Below are positions 8,991-18,605 of a DNA stretch of 42,948 bases, in pieces. The stretch covers positions 1 through 42,948 of the forward strand of contig JABANP010000452.1 in the NCBI GenBank assembly GCA_013115135.1, given 5' to 3'. The stretch is from Perkinsus olseni (lineage: Eukaryota > Perkinsozoa > Perkinsida > Perkinsidae). The notes below the pieces were generated by a model that worked only from the letters and a program-made list of their open reading frames with translations, was not told where the DNA came from and made no database searches. Each line of letters opens with the position of its first letter. Position 1 is the stretch's first letter. The translations under genes were made by a program, and so were the position numbers.

Positions 8991-10769
8991 ATGATAATAT
9001 CCCTTCTATTATTCTTCTCTTTACTACCAGAATTCGCATGTGGGTCCAACGATAGAAAACGTGTACAGGTAGTCACCCTCCCTGCGGGGACGTACAAGGC
9101 GATTGAAGTGTACGGAAGCGTCGTGAGCCCTCCATTCCCTAGCCTCACGGACTTCCAGATGCTCGTCACTATGGGTCACAGCGGTTCGCGAGCTAGGTTC
9201 ACCGCTCGAGGCTTAGATCCTGCGTCACTGGACGGCCAGTGGTCTAGCAATAGTCAGGAGGTGGACCTGGTCTGGTATAGCGGTGACGTTGTCTCTACGT
9301 TGAGAAAATTAGGCTCACTCGAGGTCGATGAGGCCCGGCGATGCTTACACGCCCAACCTAAGGGGAACGTCAATCACTTCGTCGAAGACTTAACCGTGTT
9401 CTTGCGCTCGGGTAGACCACCACCACCTGGTAAATTGTTCTTTCAGCTCATCATTTGCGAAACCGAAGCCGGGCTGATGGTTGGTATCGGGAGGAATGGA
9501 ACTAAGCGTTGGCACTCGTCTGAGTATGGCTTTCTATTGCCTTTCAATCCTGCGCCGTCATCATGGCATGATAAGCAAGGTGTGCTAGAGCCTTCGAGAA
9601 GGGTTATTCCAGTGAGCAAGAGGAAGCGTTACCCCGCCGCCGCAACCGCACCATCGAGTAAACGGTTTAAGAGGGATGCGAGAACTTCTCCTACTCGAGT
9701 TGGGCTCTCTAGTAAAGCACGACCTGAACAAGTTTCACGCTCTGCTGAAGGTTCGCCCGTTTTGGCAGTAAAGTCATCGGGTGCCGCGCATTCACCGATA
9801 CATCAAGTGGGAGGCGACGTGGCAGTGGGCGTACATGAAGATTATCATATGGCCGAGCGCAAAGCTCTGCCCATTCCGTCTGTGGTTCATGAAGTGATGG
9901 CAAAAGAGTCTGATGATGATTATAGTGACTATGATAGTGACTATGATGGTGACGATGATGGTGACGATGGTGGTGACGATGATGGTGACAATGATGGTGA
10001 CGACGGTGGTGACGATGGTGGTGACGATGGTGGCCTCGAAAGTATCGACGACGAGAGTTGGTTGGAATCTTTATTCGACTCACCAGGAGCTGTCTTCACA
10101 TCATTTCCTGTTGAAGTATTGGACTTGGCACAAGGGTTTGATGAGCATCATCGCGAGACAGGCGACATGCCCTCCACAGCTGGCTTGGATGAGCGCGGAC
10201 TCACTGGAGTGTTCGACATCGAAGCTCATCAGAATACAGTCCCTAGTGGGCCTTCAGTCGACTCACGACCACCCGCCGCCCACTCGCCGCTTACAATAAG
10301 GCATCCTCGTGTGGGGGATAATACGCCATCTCTCTCGACTGGGGTACACGATGGTGCTTATGAGACGGACGACACTGGACTCGACAGCGTGAAGGAAGTT
10401 GCCATGTACGTCGAGACTGAACCCGATACCGATCGTCTTTGGGTGAAGCTCATTTTCAACCTGTGTAATTATGAGGAACCACTGTACTTCCACGACGCGA
10501 TGGCGATGACGGACGACGACGGCTGCCTTCAACTAGATCTCTCGGGCGAAGGCCATTCACTCGATATCCCCGTCCTTCAAGCATGTATCAGAGCCCAGTC
10601 TATCCCCCCAACATCTTTCCGTATTTGTGGCGGCGCACGGGGTAGCGGTTGTTTTCTAATGTTCAACAGAACAGACTCGATTGGACAGGCTGAAGGCCAC
10701 ACTACGTCGTCCACCGTTAAGATACAACTGCGCAGAGTCTCGCATAGCAAAGGGCCAATCGTACGGTAG
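8991..10769 (+). CDS. Secreted acidic-repeat protein, paralog 1 (lineage-specific family)
   Basis: Intact 592-residue frame without introns. I chose the ATG at 8991 rather than the upstream in-frame ATG at 8892 because it opens a signal peptide (MIISLLLFFSLLPEFACG). Order: N-terminal domain about 20-190 (motifs LPAGTYKAIEVYGSVVSPPF, FFQLIICETEAGLMVGIGRN); a basic linker with KRKR and SSKRFKRD clusters; a long low-complexity run of Asp and Gly (window 9913-10034); a Pro/Ser linker; a C-terminal domain about 470-590 (DRLWVKLIFNLCNYEEPL, PTSFRICGGARGSGCFLM). The basic clusters could be a nuclear signal or a processing site, which is unusual in a secreted protein. A tandem copy follows at 12157. 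No public family is recognised. Confidence 0.8.
   Translation: MIISLLLFFSLLPEFACGSNDRKRVQVVTLPAGTYKAIEVYGSVVSPPFPSLTDFQMLVTMGHSGSRARFTARGLDPASLDGQWSSNSQEVDLVWYSGDVVSTLRKLGSLEVDEARRCLHAQPKGNVNHFVEDLTVFLRSGRPPPPGKLFFQLIICETEAGLMVGIGRNGTKRWHSSEYGFLLPFNPAPSSWHDKQGVLEPSRRVIPVSKRKRYPAAATAPSSKRFKRDARTSPTRVGLSSKARPEQVSRSAEGSPVLAVKSSGAAHSPIHQVGGDVAVGVHEDYHMAERKALPIPSVVHEVMAKESDDDYSDYDSDYDGDDDGDDGGDDDGDNDGDDGGDDGGDDGGLESIDDESWLESLFDSPGAVFTSFPVEVLDLAQGFDEHHRETGDMPSTAGLDERGLTGVFDIEAHQNTVPSGPSVDSRPPAAHSPLTIRHPRVGDNTPSLSTGVHDGAYETDDTGLDSVKEVAMYVETEPDTDRLWVKLIFNLCNYEEPLYFHDAMAMTDDDGCLQLDLSGEGHSLDIPVLQACIRAQSIPPTSFRICGGARGSGCFLMFNRTDSIGQAEGHTTSSTVKIQLRRVSHSKGPIVR
9913..10034 (+). repeat. GAYGRTGGTGAC-type repeat coding Asp/Gly
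   Basis: Degenerate 9-nt repeat (GATGGTGAC and variants) giving a run of Asp and Gly in the secreted protein. Paralog 2 keeps only about three units (13716-13742), so the array has expanded or contracted since duplication. Confidence 0.85.
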
Positions 10770-12156
10770 GCTATGCAACCACTGCATGATGTTACGCTGT
10801 TGTTGTCGAATGACTGTGACGTGTTCAGTGCGAAGTCTCAACTCGGAGTTCTCTCTGCTCGCTCCTTCATCGAGTCTCAAATACGGACGGACAATCCTCA
10901 ATACGACCAAATGCCAGTTGGGATGGGGTGAACGAGTTTAGAGATGATTAACCTTTCGGACCTCTCAAATTCGTGTGGGAACCGTGCACGAGGTACATTT
11001 CTCCCAATTCAGTCGCTGCCACCTCACTGAACACTCAGTGTAATCAACGTACCAGTGAGCGCCACAAACATCAGTACCAGATGCGCAACAACATTACTTT
11101 ACACCGAGCTGGAAGCCTTGAGGCTGCAATTGCCTCAATTGGAATTCCCTTCCAAAAAAGCCGTACAATAGGTACTTTTCGAGTCATAGAACAGCGGACT
11201 CCGATCATTGGAGGGTTATCGACAATTTCTCTCACGACGTCGAAACATGATTGGGTCAAGTTTAAGCTTCTGTTGATTCTCCATGCGAAGGATGCCGAAC
11301 GACGACAAGCGCTACTTCAGGAGCTCGCTCATGGAATTTCGAGTTCGCGTCACTGCCGAAAGAAAGATAGATGCTTCTAAAGAACCTCATCGGCCAGGAT
11401 AAATTCTCCGCTGCCTACGAAAGCACGGTTATCTTAATCGGTTGAACTTACAAGTTCAAACTCATCATCGAGCCATCAGCCCCCATCGATCTTGGTCAGA
11501 AAGTCGAACTACAGCCACTACTACGAACGCAGCCTTCTTGAAAGTATTGGTGTCAGTTGGAGGCACGACTGAATTCTGAAGCAGAGCCAGGGTAGCTTTG
11601 AACCGCTACTCCCGACTAAAGAAGGGGGATTTTCTTCAAAGAAGGCATTTCCGTTCATGTTGCCCTCAGACTGAGGGCCTCAGTAAGAGAACAGCCTTGG
11701 GGACCCCAGGTTGGGGTTTTTCCTCGGCCGGGTTATGAGAGCGACTCAACTGCAGCCTTCTACATTGCAGCCCGCAAGTTTCTCGTTTACGACATGCTTC
11801 TGTGGAGACACGTTTCACAGTGGCCTGCCTTGGGAATTTTCCTTTTATTTTTGCCATTCCGCTCAGATTCCTTCCTTCGCCCGGGTGGCACACCACCACC
11901 CGGAAAATATTTTTCGAGTCTCATCAGTGAGCGCGCCTTCTTTGATTTCGCCTACCATTCCAATCGACACCCCCCTGGTTGGCTCCAGAAGCGTCATTTC
12001 CGTCTTCGCAGTCTAGTCGCGAAAAGTCTGCGATAAATATCAAAATTCGAGAGTGCTTTCAAGCGCCTTACACACTGTGGAAGCTCTCTAGACGCGCCTC
12101 TCCTCAGTTCTTTCAACATTGTGCTTTACGTTCCATAGCTGGCACGGCCCTCAGTA
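10770..12156. other. Spacer between secreted paralogs; first part duplicated
   Basis: 10770-11090 is clearly related to 14500-15070 downstream of paralog 2 (shared TAGGCTATGCAACCA, GTGTTCAGTGCGAAG and others), with about 230 nt extra in the second copy. The tandem duplication therefore included 3' flank. From about 11100 to 12156 I see no convincing exon; the open frame at 11711-12016 is not protein-like. Confidence 0.6.
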
Positions 12157-14499
12157 ATGAGAGCATCTTTTCTTCTGTATTCTTCCCTCGCGGCCACAGT
12201 GTACGCACCCGCCGACAACAAAATGCGAACCGATTGGTCATATGTTAAGCCTGTGAGCCTCCCCGCGGGGAAGTACACCGCGGTTATACAGGATGGGAAC
12301 GTCATATGCCCCGAGCTTCCAAGGCTTACTGCCTTCGAAATGGTGGTCACCGACGGTCTGTCTGGACAGGTAGCCAAGTTCTACGCGAGAGGCCGGGGGC
12401 CTTCAAGCACGCCATGGTCAATTCATAGTCGCCTAGATGTTGATTTGGTATGGTACGACTCTGACACCGTGAGGACTTTGAAGCGATTCGGGTCCCTGAC
12501 AATCGAGAGGCCCCCCATGTGTTTCCATAGCTATCCTAGATTGCTCCTCTCGAGTTTTGGTAATGAGCTCTATGCCAGGCTTCACTTAGAGCCTCCAACA
12601 TCTACGAAAGTTCACACGCAGATCATCGTCTGCGATACTGAGCTAGGGCTCATCGTTGGTATCCAAGGAAATGCACCGAAACGTTGGATCTCCACTGGCT
12701 ACGGTGTTCTGCTGGAGCGACAACAATCGGTGGATACAGCGGCCGTGTCTGCGACATCAGGGGCGACTGAGAGCACGGACGATCACATCCATACTACACC
12801 CCTCGATAAAGCCGACCACCGAATCTGGGAGGATGATGGTATAAAACTTTCATATCGTGCGATCATCCCTGCGGGGACGTACAAGGCGATTGAAGTGTAC
12901 GGAAGCGTCGTGAGCCCTCCATTCCCTAGCCTCACGGACTTCGAGATGCTCGTCACTATGGGTCACAGCAGTTCGCGAGCTAGGTTCACTGCTCGAGGCT
13001 TAGATCCTGCGTCACCGGACGGCCAGTAGTCTAGCAATAGTCAGGAGGTGGACCTAGGCTGGTACAGCAATAACACTGTCCGTATGTTGGGAAAATTGGG
13101 CTTACTGGACGTCGAAAAGTCCCGACGATGCTTATACGCCCGACCTAAGGGTGCTGTCAATGACTTCGTCAAGGACTTAACCGTGTTTCTGCGCCCGGGT
13201 AGACCACCACCTGGTAAATTGTTTACGCAGCTCATCGTTTGCCTAACAGCCAGAGGTTTCGTGGTTGGTATCGGGAGGAATGGATTCAAGCATTGGTACT
13301 CTTCTGAGTACGGCTTTCTATTGGCTCCTAACCCTATGCTGCAGCCATCATGGTATGATGAACGACAAGTGGTGGAGCCTTCGAAAGGGGCTATTCCAGT
13401 GAGCAAAAGGAAGCGTCCTGCCGCCCCAACGGCGTCATCGAGTAAACGGTCTAAGAGAGATGAGAGAACTTCGGCGAGGAGCCTGAAGGACAATCCCACT
13501 CGCGTTGGGATGTCTAATATAACACGACCTGCACAAGTTTCACGCTCTCCTGGAGGTTGGCCCATTTTGCCAGTAAAGTCATCGGGCGTCGCGCATTCAC
13601 CATTACCGCAAGTAGGAGACGACGTGAGAGTAGGCGTACATGAAAATAATGATACGGACGAGGACAAGGGACTGTCTATTCCGCCTGTGGTCCATGAAGT
13701 GAGGGCAAAAGAGTTTGATGATGATCATGGTGACGATGGTGGCCTCGAGAGTATCGACGATGAGGATTCGAGCCCCTACGGGGATTGGTTGGAATCTTTA
13801 TTCGACTCACCAGGAGCTGTCTTCACATCATTTCCTGTTGAAGTATTGGACTTGGCACACGGGTTTGATGAGCATCATCGCGAGACAGGCGACATGCCCT
13901 CCACATCTGGCTTGGATGAGCGCGGACTCACCTGAGTGTTCGACATCGAAGCTCATCAGAATACAGTCCCTAGTGGGCCTTCAGTCGACTCACGACCACC
14001 CGCCACCCACTCGCCTCTTCCAATAGACCCCACAGGAGTTGATGGGAGGCATCCTCGTATGGGGGATAATACGCCATCTCTCTCAAGTATGATACACGAA
14101 GGTGCTTATGAGACAGACGACACTGGGCTCGACGGCGTGAAGGAAGTTGCCATGTACGTCGAAACTGAGCCCGACACCGATCGCCTTCGGGTGAAGCTCA
14201 TTTTCAGCCTGTGTAATTATGAGGAACCATTGTACTTCCACGACGCGATGGCGATGACGGACCACGACGGCTGCCTTCAACTAGATCTCTCTGGCAAAGG
14301 CCATTCACTCGATATCCCCGTCCTTCAAGCATGTATCAGAGCCCAGTCCATCCCCCCAACATCTTTCCGTATTTGTGGTACCGCACGGGGTAGCGGTTGT
14401 TTTCTAATGTTCAACAGAACAGACTCGATTGGACAGGCTGGAGGGCTCACTACGTCGACCACCATTAAGATGCAACTACACAAAGTCTCGCATAGCTGA
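12157..14499 (+). pseudogene. Secreted acidic-repeat protein, paralog 2, with two in-frame stops
   Basis: One frame runs from ATG 12157 to TGA 14497-14499 but is broken by TAG at 13027 (TGG Trp in paralog 1) and TGA at 13933 (GGA Gly in paralog 1). Each is a one-base change in otherwise near-identical DNA. It starts with its own signal peptide (MRASFLLYSSLAATVYA). Then comes a divergent N-terminal domain (VSLPAGKYTAVIQDG, TQIIVCDTELGLIVGIQGN), followed by a second one nearly identical to paralog 1 (IPAGTYKAIEVYGSVV), so the domain is doubled. The basic linker, a much shorter Asp/Gly run and the C-terminal domain follow. Without readthrough only the first 290 residues would be made, still a complete divergent N-domain. 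I favour a recent pseudogene or a truncated functional form. Confidence 0.8.
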
Positions 14500-16451
14500 G
14501 GTAGGCCAATCATATAGTAGGCTATGCAACCAATAGATGATGTTACGCTGTTGATGGCAAATGACGGTGATGTGTTCAGTGCGAAGCCTCTCGGGGTTCC
14601 CTCTGGCTCGCTCTTTCATTGAGTTATGAATCCGGATAGACAATCCTCTATGCGACCAAATGTCAGCTGGGATGGGATGAACGAGTTTTGAGATGATCAA
14701 CCTCTTCGGGACCCCTCAGGATCGTGTGACAGCCGAACACTGCGGCAAACGACTCCATGGGTGCGATCCACCCATCGGAAAGCCGCCACGCCCTCCCTCT
14801 GCGATCGCTGTTGACCTTCCGAGTGTCATTTGATCACTCGGTACAGTCCAAATGGTATTTAGTAAATGACTGAGCTCCCGGCTGAATACCACAAACAATG
14901 AGTATCATGTCGCAGCGGTAGGTCATCCGACCCTGTCGAGCTTGTGACTGAGTTGGGACACTGGTTTTCGAGAACTAGCTTCATTTCATCCGATTCAGCC
15001 GCCGCCATCCCAATGAACACTCATTTGTCGCGCTCGGCGCCACGGAACAACTGTCCCAAACACTGCCGGGATCGGCTCCGGATACCGGTCTCGAACCTAT
15101 CGGCAACCTATTATGCGTTCTGGCATATTGAGTTCTTGGCACAATGGCAAATTGTGTCATCGTGTCTCCACTACTCTCCACTACCATGATTCCACATTTT
15201 ATTGTATTGGTATTATGTCCACCGCAACAGCTGTACTGCAGAGCAAGGGAGAAGTTGAATCCTCAGTGCAGTTCATTGCCTTCGCGTGTCAAACCTCGAC
15301 TCGAACACAAGACACCACAGGATTGGGCTATCATCTTGACTCAGCGGCTCGATTAAGCAGATATACAGCAATATCCATTCACAACCGCCGACCAAGCACG
15401 ACAGGGCACTATGCCGATATACATCAATGAATCGGACGCTGAACCTGCCCCGTACAAAGAAAGAGAAAAAAAGAGAGAAAAAAATCGGTGTGTTGGGCAC
15501 ACTCGCCACGGTAACTGGTCTGAGCGTCACAGCATACGTGGAACTAGTGGTCAGAGCGCGCACAAGAGTCCTGCAATGGGCTGACATCTGCCGCTAGCTG
15601 AGACCGACAGAGTTGTGTGCCAAACACGACATAGGGAACGAGCAAGGTGAGGTAACGACTCCGGCTCGAACTGTACCTCCAAGCACACGTGCTTTCCAAT
15701 TCACGACGAGCGACCTCAATACTCGAGCTATCATGAGAAAGCAGGCTACAGCATGCTACTCTCAAACTCATACTCTCGTCCGGGTTCGATTCCCGCGTGG
15801 GATATTTTCCCATAAAACACCTCGACAGTTGTTTCCCAAGGACGCACGAATGGATCCGCATCGGTCCAGTCGAAGACTCTCACTTTCCTTCACACAGCCC
15901 CTGGCTAACCATAGGGAGCGGGGCTGTGTGACAGTCTCAAGTGCTCTACCCTGTGTAACAATACTCTTATGACCGACAAGCCCATGGTGACAACCGTGGC
16001 CGGGAAGCGCGAGCAGCATTACTCTAATATGATGTTCAAAGGTTGACTTCAGCGCTTTGTATAGCCCTACGATCGAGCTTAGTCTGAGCTGCTTCGGCGG
16101 CGGCAACGTGCGGCGTCCCAAGGCAACCTCTGGTGTAAAGAGCAAGGAGTATGTACGGCCGGCTCAGCCACCTTACCACTGTTAGTTTATCGTGTGTTTC
16201 ACGTATTACTAACGACGACTGATGTGTTTCCAATTGAATACGTTTTCGCTTGAGTGAGAATACTGCGCTCGGGATCTTCCACGCCCTGCTGCCCCCGACT
16301 TTTGAAACGACAGACCACCAAAGACAGAAAATTAAATAATGGTTGCAGCAGCGGTGACGATGAGCTATGATGATAGATCAATATTCACGACATAAATATC
16401 CTCACGAGTGCCGATCTGACAGGACATGACGGAGTGGACCAGCAGCATCGA
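14500..16451. other. Intergenic region after paralog 2
   Basis: 14500-15070 is duplicated 3' flank of the secreted family. 15070-16451 shows no exon I can support. A T-arm-like stem (CGGGTTCGATTCCCG, 15782-15796) is a probable tRNA-derived relic without a recognisable 5' half. Confidence 0.45.
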
Positions 16452-17243
16452 TCAGCCACCACTCACTGGTTCCTTCTGAATCGTCTTCTCCGGCTCAGTC
16501 ATCTCGAATGTTATCGGTCCATCTGAATATTTCTCCGCGATTTCAGCCGCTACCTGGACGAGAAAACAAGTTACACACAAGAATGGAGATCCGCAGACTA
16601 CCGAGAAGGTCCTCGAAGCCAATAATTGGGCGTATCGCTGCTTTCGTGAGGTAACTTCATCGGCTAAACGAACGAATCACGAGGACACGGCGCCCTACCG
16701 CAACCCACCATCAATCAGGGAGGGCTGTGCACTCAAGTCGAAGTAGTTCTGCCGGGCTCGGTCGACTATACCGTACACGTCGAGCTGGTTGGCCGCCTCC
16801 GGACCTTCAACGACGAGGTGGAAGCAATCTTGCAGCACCATCCTCTCACCGAGTTGTTGAAGTATTGGTATTATCGAGGTGAACGGGACAGGGGTCTCAG
16901 GTAGCTGAACGACGGCGTTGGTGTCTGCACAAGTAGTGCATAATACTCTTACTTCCTCCACAGCGGGGGCGTTCCTGGCTCGGACGAAGGCCCGCGATAA
17001 GGTGGACCGCTGGAAGCCACTATCGGTGCTGGCGAGGGCACACTCGGCTGAGCAGCAGACAGGATGCGGGAGCCCATTGTGTCGGATCTTCCAACCTTGG
17101 CTGATATTGGTGATGAGGATTGCTGTCTCAGGTTGTTGGACCGCTACAGGCGGCCCCTGAGGAGATACCCCCAGGGGTTGTGCCCCAGGCTCGACTGCTG
17201 CTACTGTTGGTGACGGCGCTCGCATACCCGCAGCTTGCCGGGA
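16452..17243 (-). CDS. C-terminal exons, probably of the PX-domain gene
   Basis: Exon 17243-16709 begins after a good acceptor and reads SRQAAGMRAPSPTVAAVEPG. It continues with a Pro/Gln-rich linker and a region with paired Cys (PHPVCCSAEC, VRVLCTTCADTN), then ends in a helical part (IPILQQLGERMVLQDCFHLV). A phase-1 splice leads to the last exon 16549-16452 (AAEIAEKYSDGPITFEM) with stop at 16454-16452. It lies on the same strand 122 nt downstream of the PX exons and may belong to the same transcript, although the PX frame meets a TAA at 17365 if read straight on. The two CxxC-like pairs may bind zinc. The protein is not recognised. Confidence 0.5.
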
Positions 17244-17364
17244 CTGAAAGCACTAGGCTATCATCGTCCTTGGTGATACAGACCGGTCTGAAACTAAGTC
17301 CCCCCGGAAGGTGAACGAGGCAACTGCGTCGCTGTTTGGAAGAATCCTAACGTCCCCCGAGTTT

Positions 17365-17901
17365 TTATTCTCTCAATCGCCGTAGTACCCCATTTAGTTC
17401 CGAGGTGGTGGTAGCGGGAGTTGGGGGACAATAACAGTAACACCAGCGATTGGCGTCGTTGGGATGATAAGCCCTTACATCAACTTCGAGGAACTTCTGC
17501 AGTACTCTGGTGCGGACATCAGGCTCGATAGCCAACACGCCGTCCATGTACCTGTCATTGAGAATGGCATGGGGGCTGATGGTGGAGGATACACTCACGC
17601 CTGGAGACCTCTTTGGCGCTCCTCGATAAAATGAGGATCCATAGTACCCCACAACTTCTTACCAGGAATCTGGAGGAAATGCAAGATAGCAAGATTGACT
17701 ACAACACCCGCAAGTCCCGATGACACATCCGCATTATTGCTAAACGCGATACCAAAACTTCCACAACTCACCTTGGGGATACGGTCCGGGTACTTGAGCT
17801 TGAGGTGATCATGCAGTTCTCTTATCTCACGATACCTTCGACTAACCGTCCACTTGTCCCCATTAGAAAGATTACTGACCTCGATGAAGTACTCAGTATA
17901 A
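17365..17901 (-). CDS. PX (phox homology) domain protein, 5' end not resolved
   Basis: Three exons join in phase: 17901-17772, 17669-17599 and 17551-17365. Together they give a nearly complete PX fold: YTEYFIEVSNLSNGDKWTVS, RRYREIRELHDHLKLKYP, then RIPKIPGKKLWG (the Pro-rich PxxP-like loop before helix 2). After that come FIEERQRGLQAYMDGVLAIE and VRTRVLQKFLEV. RRY is the usual phosphoinositide-binding Arg motif and the basic K/R after the loop is the second contact, so the protein should bind PI3P-type lipids on endosomal membranes. The acceptor before 17901 (TTTTTTGTCCTCAG) shows that an upstream exon exists; I could not place it. The 102-nt intron 17670-17771 ends in a reversed copy of the GTTGAGGAA repeat. 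Confidence 0.85.
17670..17693 (+). repeat. GTTGAGGAA-family copy, reversed, at a PX intron 3' end
   Basis: On the plus strand it reads CTGGAGGAAATGCAAGATAG and continues, 21 of 24 positions matching the copy at 1261. In the minus-strand PX gene its complement supplies the TTGCATTTCCTCCAG tract and acceptor of the intron. So the repeat is used in both orientations. Confidence 0.62.
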
Positions 17902-18605
17902 CTGAGGACAAAAAATACAAACAACAAGTGAAAACCGTTCTGATGAGCGGAGCGAAGCACGCTGGTGACGAAAGGGAGCACTGCATAATGATCGGCAACA
18001 GTAATGCCAACTGACGAAATCCCCCTTTATCATTCCAGGAGCAGAAACCACCACGTTTTGTATTGTTTATTAATTCAAAGCAAAAATTTCGTTGCGGGAA
18101 GTTATGGGCCTTTCGAGAGGTTGAAAAGGTGGCGGATCTCTCTCGACAGACTCTGTTTCGAGTGACTCTATCATGCTACTGTGCAACTGCAGTTAATACT
18201 ATATAGCGCCGTCTCCGCTACCACACCTTGGGCTGATTAACGTATGATTTGTGAAAGATATGGTATTCCGAGATTCGAGAATTTAATGACACCCTTCAGT
18301 AACGGTGATGAGAAAGAGGGAATGGGTACTTCGACTGGTGCCGGCGTTAGTTTATTCTCGCGACTTACCCGTCCTGGGAGTTATTCCCGACGAATTTGGC
18401 CTTGAACCTCGGCAGCTGATAGGAAGCCCCAGGAGGAGGAGGGTACATAATATGGACAAAACTGAGAAATGCCGAGGGCCGGGATCGAACCAACGCCCTT
18501 TGAGACTACACAACAGCAGAGCTTTCCTAGAGACAATCGTACATGGTGGTGGACGAATGACAAGACCATCATCGCCGAGTGACATGCCGCCTCCCCAATA
18601 CAGCA
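17902..18605. other. Intergenic region with a tRNA-derived relic
   Basis: Holds the unresolved 5' end of the PX gene and the 3' end of the channel. At 18470-18500 the minus strand reads GTTGGTTCGATCCCGGCC, a T-arm/B-box similar to those in the tRNA-like introns. No complete tRNA can be folded. Confidence 0.4.

Noticed and set aside
9709..10299. His-rich and Met/Val/Thr-rich frames over the 9-nt repeat
   Set aside because: They are other frames of the Asp/Gly-coding minisatellite in paralog 1.
15770..15810. tRNA gene at the T-arm CGGGTTCGATTCCCG
   Set aside because: No matching acceptor, D-arm or anticodon arm could be folded upstream; only a 3' relic is supported.
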